64,000 nt of DNA from Micromussa lordhowensis (Eukaryota > Cnidaria > Anthozoa > Scleractinia > Lobophylliidae). The DNA lies in contig OZ026595.1 in the NCBI GenBank assembly GCA_964020085.1, forward strand, positions 7,249,116-7,313,115, given 5' to 3'. Under the pieces are notes generated by a model. The model was not told where the DNA came from and did no database searches. It saw nothing but the letters and a program-made list of their open reading frames with translations. A program made the translations under genes and the position numbers. Shown piece after piece: positions 1 through 11,500 of the stretch (the stretch's first letter is position 1; each line of letters begins with the position of its first letter).

Positions 1-195
1 CGCCTGGGGATCTGCCGGGCTGGTTAGCATAGTGCGAGATTTCGCGCAGCTCCGATACTTCGCATTTGGACCCGGACCGACCCCGGGAGTGCTTTGGTGG
101 TATTAGTTTGCAAAGTTGCGACGCGCGCACAGTTCGCCTAATTAGCAAACGGGCTGGTTAGCATAGTGCGAGATTTCGCGCAGCTCCGAAACTTT

Positions 196-489
196 GCATG
201 TGGACCCGGACCGACCCCAGGAGTGCTTTGGTGCCATTAGTTTGCCAAGTTGCGACACGCGTCAAGCTCGGCTACCTAGTCAGCCAGCCGGCCACGCCTG
301 GGGATCTGCCGGGCTGGTTAGCATAGTGCGAGATTTCGCGCAGCTCCGATACTTCGCATTTGGACCCGGACCGACCCCGGGAGTGCTTTGGTGGTATTAG
401 TTTGCAAAGTTGCGACGCGCGCAAAGTTTGCCTAATTAGCAAACGGGCTGGTTAGCATAGTGCGAGATTTCGCGCAGCTCCGAAACTTT
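196..489 (+). repeat. Representative 294 bp satellite unit (A+B halves)
   Basis: This is a reference monomer. Half A is 196-355 and half B is 356-489. Half A carries the family I signature CTAGTCAGCCAGCC and half B the family I signature AAAGTTYGCCTAATTAG. The longest ATG frame starts at 198 and is only 25 codons, so the unit has no sign of coding. Twice 147 bp equals the unit length, a fit to two nucleosome cores, but the two halves are 160 and 134 bp rather than 147 each. Confidence 0.95.
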
Positions 490-1371
490 GCATGTGGACC
501 CGGACCGACCCCAGGAGTGCTTTGGTGCCATTAGTTTGCCAAGTTGCGACACGCGTCAAGCTCGGCTAACTAGTCAGCCAGCCGGCCACGCCTGGGGATC
601 TGCCGGGCTGGTTAACATAGTGCGAGATTTCGCGCAGCTCCGATACTTCGCATTTGGACCCGGACCGACCCTGGGAGTTCTTTGGTGGTATTAGTTTGCA
701 AAGTTGCGACGCGCGAAAAGTTTGCCTAATTAGCAAACGGGCTGGTTAGCATAGTGCGAGATTTCGCGCAGCTCCGAAACTTTGCATGTGGACCCGGACC
801 GACCCCAGGAGTGCTTTGGTGCCATTAGTTTGCCAAGTTGCAACACGCGTCAAGCTCGGCTAACTAGTCAGCCAGCCGGCCACGCCTGGGGATCTGCCGG
901 GCTGGTTAGCATAGTGCGAGATTTCGCGCAGCTCCGATACTTCACATTTGGACCCGGACCGACCCCGGGAGTGCTTTGGTGGTATTAGTTTGCAAAGTTG
1001 CGACGCGTGCAAAGTTCGCCTAATTAGCAAACGGGCTGGTTAGCATAGTGCGAGATTTCGCGCAGCTCCGAAACTTTGCATGTGGACCCGGACCGACCCC
1101 AGGAGTGCTTTGGTGCCATTAGTTTGCCAAGTTGCGACACGCGTCAAGCTCGGCTAACTAGTCAGCCAGCCGGCCACGCCTGGGGATCTGCCGGGCTGGT
1201 TAGCATAGTGCGAGATTTCGCGCAGCTCCGATACTTCGCATTTAGACCCGGACCGACCCCGGGAGTGCTTTGGTGGTATTAGTATGCAAAGTTGCGACGC
1301 GCGCAAAGTTCGCCTAATTAGCAAACGGGCTGGTTAGCATAGTGCGAGATTTCGCGCAGCTCCGATACTTC

Positions 1372-1505
1372 GCATTTGGACCCGGACCGACCCTGGGAGT
1401 GCTTTGGTGGTATTAGTTTGCAAAGTTGCGACGCGCGCAAAGTTCGCCTAATTAGCAAATGGGCTGGTTAGCATAGTGCGAGATTTCGCGCAGCTCCGAA
1501 ACTTT
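1372..1505 (+). repeat. Extra 134 bp B half-unit (A-B-B arrangement)
   Basis: B halves start at 1238 and again at 1372, and the next A half starts at 1506, so the order here is A-B-B. The B copy at 1238 ends in the A-type junction GATACTTC instead of GAAACTTT. This places an out-of-register exchange inside the roughly 40 bp 3' segment shared by A and B. It is the only phase change seen in the array; before and after it the spacing is exactly 294 bp. Confidence 0.93.
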
Positions 1506-3855
1506 GCATGTGGACCCGGACCGACCCCAGGAGTGCTTTTGTGCCATTAGTTTGCCAAGTTGCGACACGCGTCAAGCTCGGCTAACTAGTCAGCCAGCCG
1601 GCCACGCCTGGGGATCTGCCGGGCTGGTTAGCATAGTGCGAGATTTCGCGCAGCTCCGATACTTCGCATTTGGACCCGGACCGACCCCGGGAGTGCTTTG
1701 GTGGTATTAGTTTGCAAAGTTGCGACGCGCGCAAAGTTTGCCTAATTAGCAAACGGGCTGGTTAGCATAGTGCGAGATTTCGCGCAGCTCCGAAACTTTG
1801 CATGTGGACCCGGACCGACCCCAGGAGTGCTTTGGTGCCATTAGTTTGCCAAGTTGCGACACGCGTCAAGCTCGGCTAACTAGTCAGCCAGCCGGCCACG
1901 CCTGGGGATCTGCCGGGCTGGTTAACATAGTGCGAGATTTCGCGCAGCTCCGATACTTCGCATTTGGACCCGGACCGACCCTGGGAGTTCTTTGGTGGTA
2001 TTAGTTTGCAAAGTTGCGACGCGCGAAAAGTTCGCCTAATTAGCAAACGGGCTGGTTAGCATAGTGCGAGATTTCGCGCAGCTCCGAAACTTTGCATGTG
2101 GACCCGGACCGACCCCAGGAGTGCTTTGGTGCCATTAGTTTGCCAAGTTGCAACACGCGTCAACCTCGGCTAACTAGTCAGCCAGCCGGCCACGCCTGGG
2201 GATCTGCCGGGCTGGTTAGCATAGTGCGAGATTTCGCGCAGCTCCGATACTTCGCATTTGGACCCGGACCGACCCCGGGAGTGCTTTGGTGGTATTAGTT
2301 TGCAAAGTTGCGACGCGTGCAAAGTTCGCCTAATTAGCAAACGGGCTGGTTAGCATAGTGCGAGATTTCGCGCAGCTCCGAAACTTTGCATGTGGACCCG
2401 GACCGACCCCAGGAGTGCTTTGGTGCCATTAGTTTGCCAAGTTGCGACACGCGTCAAGCTCGGCTAACTAGTCAGCCAGCCGGCCACGCCTGGGGATCTG
2501 CCGGGCTGGTTAGCATAGTGCGAGATTTCGCGCAGCTCCGATACTTCGCATTTGGACCCGGACCGACCCTGGGAGTGCTTTGGTGGTATTAGTTTGCAAA
2601 GTTGCGACGCGCGCAAAGTTCGCCTAATTAGCAAACGGGCTGGTTAGCATAGTGCGAGATTTCGCGCAGCTCCGAAACTTTGCATGTGGACCCGGACCGA
2701 CCCCAGGAGTGCTTTTGTGCCATTAGTTTGCCAAGTTGCGACACGCGTCAAGCTCGGCTAACTAGTCAGCCAGCCGGCCACGCCTGGGGATCTGCCGGGC
2801 TGGTTAGCATAGTGCGAGATTTCGCGCAGCTCCGATACTTCGCATTTGGACCCGGACCGACCCCGGGAGTTCTTTGGTGGTATTAGTTTGCAAAGTTGCG
2901 ACGCGCGCAAAGTTTGCCTAATTAGCAAACGGGCTGGTTAGCATAGTGCGAGATTTCGCGCAGCTCCGAAACTTTGCGTGTGGACCCGGACCGACCCCAG
3001 GAGTGCTTTGGTGCCATTAGTTTGCCAAGTTGCGACACGCGTCAAGCTCGGCTAACTAGTCAGCCAGCCGGCCACGCCTGGGGATCTGCCGGGCTGGTTA
3101 ACATAGTGCGAGATTTCGCGCAGCTCCGATACTTCGCATTTGGACCCGGACCGACCCTGGGAGTTCTTTGGTGGTATTAGTTTGCAAAGTTGCGACGCGC
3201 GAAAAGTTCGCCTAATTAGCAAACGGGCTGGTTAGCATAGTGCGAGATTTCGCGCAGCTCCGAAACTTTGCATGTGGACCCGGACCGACCCCAGGAGTGC
3301 TTTGGTGCCATTAGTTTGCCAAGTTGCAACACGCGTCAAGCTCGGCTAACTAGTCAGCCAGCCGGCCACGCCTGGGGATCTGCCGGGCTGGTTAGCATAG
3401 TGCGAGATTTCGCGCAGCTCCGATACTTCGCATTTGGACCCGGACCGACCCCGGGAGTGCTTTGGTGGTATTAGTTTGCAAAGTTGCGACGCGTGCAAAG
3501 TTCGCCTAATTAGCAAACGGGCTGGTTAGCATAGTGCGAGATTTCGCGCAGCTCCGAAACTTTGCATGTGGACCCGGACCGACCCCAGGAGTGCTTTGGT
3601 GCCATTAGTTTGCCAAGTTGCAACACGCGTCAAGCTCGGCTAACTAGTCAGCCAGCCGGCCACGCCTGGGGATCTGCCGGGCTGGTTAGCATAGTGCGAG
3701 ATTTCGCGCAGCTCCGATACTTCGCATTTGGACCCGGACCGACCCCGGGAGTGCTTTGGTGGTATTAGTATGCAAAGTTGCGACGCGCGCAAAGTTCGCC
3801 TAATTAGCAAACGGGCTGGTTAGCATAGTGCGAGATTTCGCGCAGCCCCGAAACT

Positions 3856-6800
3856 TTGCATGTGGACCCGGACCGACCCCAGGAGTGCTTTGGTGCCATT
3901 AGTTTGCCAAGTTGCGACACGCGTCAAGCTCGGCTAACTAGTCAGCCAGCCGGCCAGGCCTGTGGATCTGCCGGGCTGGTTAGCATAGTGCGAGATTTCG
4001 CGCAGCTCCGATACTTCGCATTTGGACCCGGACCGACCCCGAGAGTGCTTTGGTGGTATTAGTTTGCAAAGTTGCGACGCGCGCAAAGTTCGCCTAATTA
4101 GCAAACGGGCTGGTTAGCATAGTGCGAGATTTCGCGCAGCTCCGAAACTTTGCATGTGGACCCGGACCGAACCCAGGAGTGCTTTGGTGCCATTAGTTTG
4201 CCAAGTTGCGACACGCGTCAAGCTCGGCTAACTAGTCAGCCAGCCGGCCACGCCTAGGGATCTGCCGGGCTGGTTAGCATAGTGCGAGATTTCGCGCAGC
4301 TCCGATACTTCGCATTTGGACCCGGACCGACCCCGGGAGTGCTTTGGTGGTATTAGTTTGCAAAGTTGCGACGCGCGCAAAGTTCGCCTAATTAGCAAAC
4401 GGGCTGGTTAGCCTAGTGCGAGATTTCGCGCAGCTCCAAAACTTTGCATGTGAACCCGGACCGACCCCAGGAGTGCTTTGGTGCCATTAGTTTGCCAAGT
4501 TGCGACACGCGTCAAGCTCGGCTAACTAGTCAGCCAGCCGGCCACGCCTGGGGATCTGCCGGGCTGGTTAGCATAGTGCGAGATTTCGCGCAGCTCCGAT
4601 ACTTCGCATTTGGACCCGGACCGACCCCGGGAGTGCTTTGGTGGTATTAGTTTGCAAAGTTGCGACGCGCGCACAGTTCGCCTAATTAGCAAACGGGCTG
4701 GTTAGCATAGTGCGAGATTTCGCGCAGCTCCGAAACTTTGCATGTGGACCCGGACCGACCCCAGGAGTGCTTTGGTGCCATTAGTTTGCCAAGTTGCGAC
4801 ACGCGTCAAGCTCGGCTAACTAGTCAGCCAGCCGGCCACGCCTGGGGATCTGCCGGGCTGGTTAGCATAGTGCGAGATTTCGCGCAGCTCCGATACTTCG
4901 CATTTGGACCCGGACCGACCCTGGGAGTGCTTTGGTGGTATTAGTTTGCAAAGTTGCGACGCGCGCAAAGTTCGCCTAATTAGCAAACGGGCTGGTTAGC
5001 ATAGTGCGAGATTTCGCGCAGCTCCGAAACTTTGCATGTGGACCCGGACCGACCCCAGGAGTGCTTTTGTGCCATTAGTTTGCCAAGTTGCGACACGCGT
5101 CAAGCTCGGCTAACTAGTCAGCCAGCCGGCCACGCCTGGGGATCTGCCGGGCTGGTTAGCATAGTGCGAGATTTCGCGCAGCTCCGATACTTCGCATTTG
5201 GACCCGGACCGACCCCGGGAGTGCTTTGGTGGTATTAGTTTGCAAAGTTGCGACGCGCGCAAAGTTTGCCTAATTAGCAAACGGGCTGGTTAGCATAGTG
5301 CGAGATTTCGCGCAGCTCCGAAACTTTGCATGTGGACCCGGACCGACCCCAGGAGTGCTTTGGTGCCATTAGTTTGCCAAGTTGCGACACGCGTCAAGCT
5401 CGGCTAACTAGTCAGCCAGCCGGCCACGCCTGGGGATCTGCCGGGCTGGTTAACATAGTGCGAGATTTCGCGCAGCTCCGATACTTCGCATTTGGACCCG
5501 GACCGACCCTGGGAGTTCTTTGGTGGTATTAGTTTGCAAAGTTGCGACGCGCGAAAAGTTCGCCTAATTAGCAAACGGGCTGGTTAGCATAGTGCGAGAT
5601 TTCGCGCAGCTCCGAAACTTTGCATGTGGACCCGGACCGACCCCAGGAGTGCTTTGGTGCCATTTGTTTGCCAAGTTGCAACACGCGTCAAGCTCGGCTA
5701 ACTAGTCAGCCAGCCGGCCACGCCTGGGGATCTGCCGGGCTGGTTAGCATAGTGCGAGATTTCGCGCAGCTCCGATACTTCGCATTTGGACCCGGACCGA
5801 CCCCGGGAGTGCTTTGGTGGTATTAGTTTGCAAAGTTGCGACGCGTGCAAAGTTCGCCTAATTAGCAAACGGGCTGGTTAGCATAGTGCGAGATTTCGCG
5901 CAGCTCCGAAACTTTGCATGTGGACCCGGACCGACCCCAGGAGTGCTTTGGTGCCATTAGTTTGCCAAGTTGCAACACGCGTCAAGCTCGGCTAACTAGT
6001 CAGCCAGCCGGCCACGCCTGGGGATCTGCCGGGCTGGTTAGCATAGTGCGAGATTTCGCGCAGCTCCGATACTTCGCATTTGGACCCGGACCGACCCCGG
6101 GAGTGCTTTGGTGGTATTAGTATGCAAAGTTGCGACGCGCGCAAAGTTCGCCTAATTAGCAAACGGGCTGGTTAGCATAGTGCGAGATTTCGCGCAGCCC
6201 CGAAACTTTGCATGTGGACCCGGACCGACCCCAGGAGTGCTTTGGTGCCATTAGTTTGCCAAGTTGCGACACGCGTCAAGCTCGGCTAACTAGTCAGCCA
6301 GCCGGCCAGGCCTGTGGATCTGCCGGGCTGGTTAGCATAGTGCGAGATTTCGCGCAGCTCCGATACTTCGCATTTGGACCCGGACCGACCCCGAGAGTGC
6401 TTTGGTGGTATTAGTTTGCAAAGTTGCGACGCGCGCAAAGTTCGCCTAATTAGCAAACGGGCTGGTTAGCATAGTGCGAGATTTCGCGCAGCTCCGAAAC
6501 TTTGCATGTGGACCCGGACCGAACCCAGGAGTGCTTTGGTGCCATTAGTTTGCCAAGTTGCGACACGCGTCAAGCTCGGCTAACTAGTCAGCCAGCCGGC
6601 CACGCCTAGGGATCTGCCGGGCTGGTTAGCATAGTGCGAGATTTCGCGCAGCTCCGATACTTCGCATTTGGACCCGGACCGACCCCGGGAGTGCTTTGGT
6701 GGTATTAGTTTGCAAAGTTGCGACGCGCGCAAAGTTCGCCTAATTAGCAAACGGGCTGGTTAGCCTAGTGCGAGATTTCGCGCAGCTCCAAAACTTTGCA

Positions 6801-8559
6801 TGTGAACCCGGACCGACCCCAGGAGTGCTTTGGTGCCATTAGTTTGCCAAGTTGCGACACGCGTCAAGCTCGGCTAACTAGTCAGCCAGCCGGCCACGCC
6901 TGGGGATCTGCCGGGCTGGTTAGCATAGTGCGAGATTTCGCGCAGCTCCGATACTTCGCATTTGGACCCGGACCGACCCCGGGAGTGCTTTGGTGGTATT
7001 AGTTTGCAAAGTTGCGACGCGCGCACAGTTCGCCTAATTAGCAAACGGGCTGGTTAGCATAGTGCGAGATTTCGCGCAGCTCCGAAACTTTGCATGTGGA
7101 CCCGGACCGACCCCAGGAGTGCTTTGGTGCCATTAGTTTGCCAAGTTGCGACACGCGTCAAGCTCGGCTAACTAGTCAGCCAGCCGGCCACGCCTGGGGA
7201 TCTGCCGGGCTGGTTAGCATAGTGCGAGATTTCGCGCAGCTCCGATACTTCGCATTTGGACCCGGACCGACCCTGGGAGTGCTTTGGTGGTATTAGTTTG
7301 CAAAGTTGCGACGCGCGCAAAGTTCGCCTAATTAGCAAACGGGCTGGTTAGCATAGTGCGAGATTTCGCGCAGCTCCGAAACTTTGCATGTGGACCCGGA
7401 CCGACCCCAGGAGTGCTTTTGTGCCATTAGTTTGCCAAGTTGCGACACGCGTCAAGCTCGGCTAACTAGTCAGCCAGCCGGCCACGCCTGGGGATCTGCC
7501 GGGCTGGTTAGCATAGTGCGAGATTTCGCGCAGCTCCGATACTTCGCATTTGGACCCGGACCGACCCCGGGAGTGCTTTGGTGGTATTAGTTTGCAAAGT
7601 TGCGACGCGCGCAAAGTTTGCCTAATTAGCAAACGGGCTGGTTAGCATAGTGCGAGATTTCGCGCAGCTCCGAAACTTTGCATGTGGACCCGGACCGACC
7701 CCAGGAGTGCTTTGGTGCCATTAGTTTGCCAAGTTGCGACACGCGTCAAGCTCGGCTAACTAGTCAGCCAGCCGGCCACGCCTGGGGATCTGCCGGGCTG
7801 GTTAACATAGTGCGAGATTTCGCGCAGCTCCGATACTTCGCATTTGGACCCGGACCGACCCTGGGAGTTCTTTGGTGGTATTAGTTTGCAAAGTTGCGAC
7901 GCGCGAAAAGTTCGCCTAATTAGCAAACGGGCTGGTTAGCATAGTGCGAGATTTCGCGCAGCTCCGAAACTTTGCATGTGGACCCGGACCGACCCCAGGA
8001 GTGCTTTGGTGCCATTTGTTTGCCAAGTTGCAACACGCGTCAAGCTCGGCTAACTAGTCAGCCAGCCGGCCACGCCTGGGGATCTGCCGGGCTGGTTAGC
8101 ATAGTGCGAGATTTCGCGCAGCTCCGATACTTCGCATTTGGACCCGGACCGACCCCGGGAGTGCTTTGGTGGTATTAGTTTGCAAAGTTGCGACGCGTGC
8201 AAAGTTCGCCTAATTAGCAAACGGGCTGGTTAGCATAGTGCGAGATTTCGCGCAGCTCCAAAACTTTGCATGTGGACCCGGACCGACCCCAGGAGTGCTT
8301 TGGTGCCATTAGTTTGCCAAGTTGCGACACGCGTCAAGCTCGGCTAACTAGTCAGCCAGCCGGCCACGCCTGGGGATCTGCCGGGCTGGTTAGCATAGTG
8401 CGAGATTTCGCGCAGCTCCGATACTTCGCATTTGGACCCGGACCGACCCCAGGAGTGCTTTGGTGGTATTAGTATGCAAAGTTGCGACGCGCGCAAAGTT
8501 CGCCTAATTAGCAAACGGGCTGGTTAGCATAGTGCGAGATTTCGCGCAGCCCCGAAACT
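3856..8559 (+). repeat. 2352 bp (8-unit) higher-order repeat, two periods
   Basis: Private variants recur every 8 units. The GCAGCCCCGAAAC variant occurs before 3856, 6208 and 8560. A CATGTGAACC variant occurs at 4444, 6796 and 9148. A GTGCTTTTGTGCC variant occurs at 5032 and 7384. A GGTTAACATAG variant with GGGAGTTCT lies in the units at 5326 and 7678. The first two periods (3856-6207 and 6208-8559) carry nearly the same variant list; a third, more diverged period begins at 8560 and breaks down near 9442. Confidence 0.85.
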
Positions 8560-11500
8560 TTGCATGTGGACCCGGACCGACCCCAGGAGTGCTTTGGTGC
8601 CATTAGTTTGCCAAGTTGCGACACGCGTCAAGCTCGGCTAACTAGTCAGCCAGCCGGCCAGGCCTGGGGATCTGCCGGGCTGGTTAGCATAGTGCGAGAT
8701 TTCGCGCAGCTCCGATACTTCGCATTTGGACCCGGACGGACCCCGAGAGTGCTTTGGTGGTATTAGTTTGCAAAGTTGCGACGCGCGCAAAGTTCGCCTA
8801 ATTAGCAAACGGGCTGGTTAGCATAGTGCGAGATTTCGCGCAGCTCCGAAACTTTGCATGTGGACCCGGACCGACCCCAGGAGTGCTTTGGTGCCATTAG
8901 TTTGCCAAGTTGCGACACGCGTCAAGCTCGGCTAACTAGTCAGCCAGCCGGCCACGCCTAGGGATCTGCCGGGCTGGTTAGCATAGTGCGAGATTTCGCG
9001 CAGCTCCGATACTTCGCATTTGGACCCGGATTGACCCCGGGAGTGCTTTGGTGGTATTAGTTTGCAAAGTTGCGACGCGCGCAAAGTTCGCCTAATTAGC
9101 AAACGGGCTGGTTAGCCTAGTGCGAGATTTCGCGCAGCTCCAAAACTTTGCATGTGAACCCGGACCGACCCCAGGAGTGCTTTGGTGCCATTAGTTTGCC
9201 AAGTTGCGACACGCGTCAAGCTCGGCTAACTAGTCAGCCAGCCGGCCACGCCTGGGGATCTGCCGGGCTGGTTACCATAGTGCGAGATTTCGCGCAGCTC
9301 CGATACTTCGCATTTGGACCCGGACCGACCCCGGGAGTGCTTTGGTGGTATTAGTTTGCAAAGTTGCGACGCGCGCAAAGTTCGCCTAATTAGCAAACGG
9401 GCTGGTTAGCATAGTGCGAGATTTCGCGCAGCTCCGAAACTTTGCATGTGGACCCGGACCGACCCCAGGAGTGCTTTGGTGCCATTAGTTTGCCAAGTTG
9501 CGACACGCGTCAAGCTGGGCTAACTAGTCAGCCAGCCGGCCACGCCTGGGGATCTGCCGGGCTGGTTAGCATAGTGCGAGATTTCGCGCAGCTCCGATAC
9601 TTCGCATTTGGACCCGGACCGACCCCGGTAGTGCTTTGGTGGTATTAGTTTGCAAAGTTGCGACGCACGCAAAGTTCGCCCTATTAGCAAACGGGCTGGT
9701 TGGCATAGTGCGAGATTTCGCGCAGCTCCGAAACTTTGCATGTGGACCCGGACCGACCCCAGGAGTGCTTTGGTGCCATTAGTTTGCCAAGTTGCGACAC
9801 GCGTCAAGCTCGGCTAACTAGTCAGCCAGCCGGCCACGCCTGGGGATCTGCCGGGCTGGTTAGCATAGTGCAAGATTTCGCGCAGCTCCGATACTTCGCA
9901 TTTGGACCCGGACCGACCCCGGGAGTGCTTTGGTGGTATTAGTTTGCAAAGTTCCGACGCGCGCAAAGTTCGCCTAATTAGCAAACGGGCTGGTTAACAT
10001 AGTGCGAGATTTCGCGCAGCTCCGAAACTTTGCATGTGGACCCGGACCGACCCCAGGAGTGCTTTCGTGCCATTAGTTGTCCAAGTTGCGACACGCGTCA
10101 AGCTCGGCTAACTAGTCAGCCAGCCGGCCACGCCTGGGGATCTGCCGGGCTGGTTAGCATAGTGCGAGATTTCGCGCAGCTCCGATACTTCGCATTTGGA
10201 CCCGGACCGACCCCGGGAGTGCTTTGGTGGTATTAGTTTGCAAAGTTGCGACGCGCGCAAAGTTCGCCTAATTAGCAAACGGGCTGGTTAGCATAGTGCG
10301 AGATTTCGCGCAGCTCCGAAACTTTGCATGTGGACCCGGACCGACCCCAGGAGTGCTTTGGTGCCATTAGTTTGCCAAGTTGCGACACGCGTCAAGCTCG
10401 GCTAACTAGTCAGCCAGCCGGCCACGCCTGGGGATCTGCCGGGCTGGTTAGCATAGTGCGAGATTTCGCGCAGCTCCGATACTTCGCATTTGGACCCGGA
10501 CCGACCCCGGGAGTGCTTTGGTGGTATTAGTTTGCAAAGTTGCGACGCGCGCAAAGTTCGCCTAATTAGCAAACGGGCTGGTTAGCATAGTGCGAGATTT
10601 CGCGCAGCTCCGAAACTTTGCATGTGGACCCGGACCGACCCCAGGAGTGCTTTGGTGCCATTAGTTTGCCAAGTTGCGACACGCGTCAAGCTCGGCTAAC
10701 TAGTCAGCCAGCCGGCCACGCCTAGGGATCTGCCGGGCTGGTTAGCATAGTGCGAGATTTCGCGCAGCTCCGATACTTCGCATTTGGACCCGGACCGACC
10801 CCGGGAGTGCTTTGGTGGTATTAGTTTGCAAAGTTGCGACGCGCGCAAAGTTCGCCTAATTAGCAAACGGGCTGGTTAGCCTAGTGCGAAATTTCGCGCA
10901 GCTCCAAAACTTTGCATGTGAACCCGGACCGACCCCAGGAGTGCTTTGGTGCCATTAGTTTGCCAAGTTGCGACACGCGTCAAGCTGGGCTAACTAGTCA
11001 GCCAGCCGGCCACGCCTGGGGATCTGCCGGGCTGGTTAGCATAGTGCGAGATTTCGCGCAGCTCCGATACTTCGCATTTGGACCCGGACCGACCCCGGGA
11101 GTGCTTTGGTGGTATTAGTTTGCAAAGTTGCGACGCGCGCAAAGTTCGCCCAATTAGCAAACGGGCTGGTTGGCATAGTGCGAGATTTCGCGCAGCTCCG
11201 AAACTTTGCATGTGGACCCGGACCGACCCCAGGAGTGCTTTGGTGCCATTAGTTTGCCAAGTTGCGACACGCGTCAAGCTCGGCTAACTAGTCAGCCAGC
11301 CGGCCACGCCTGGGGATCTGCCGGGCTGGTTAGCATAGTGCGAGATTTCGCGCAGCTCCGATACTTCGCATTTGGACCCGGACCGACCCCGGGAGTGCTT
11401 TGGTGGTATTAGTTTGCAAAGTTGCGACGCGCGCAAAGTTTGCCTAATTAGCAAACGGGCTGGTTAGCATAGTGCGAGATTTCGCGCAGCTCCGAAACTT

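Noticed and set aside
196..489. tRNA-derived origin of the unit (pol III A-box-like TAGCATAGTGCG)
   Set aside because: One A-box-like match occurs in each half, but no B box at a suitable distance and no cloverleaf; likely chance.
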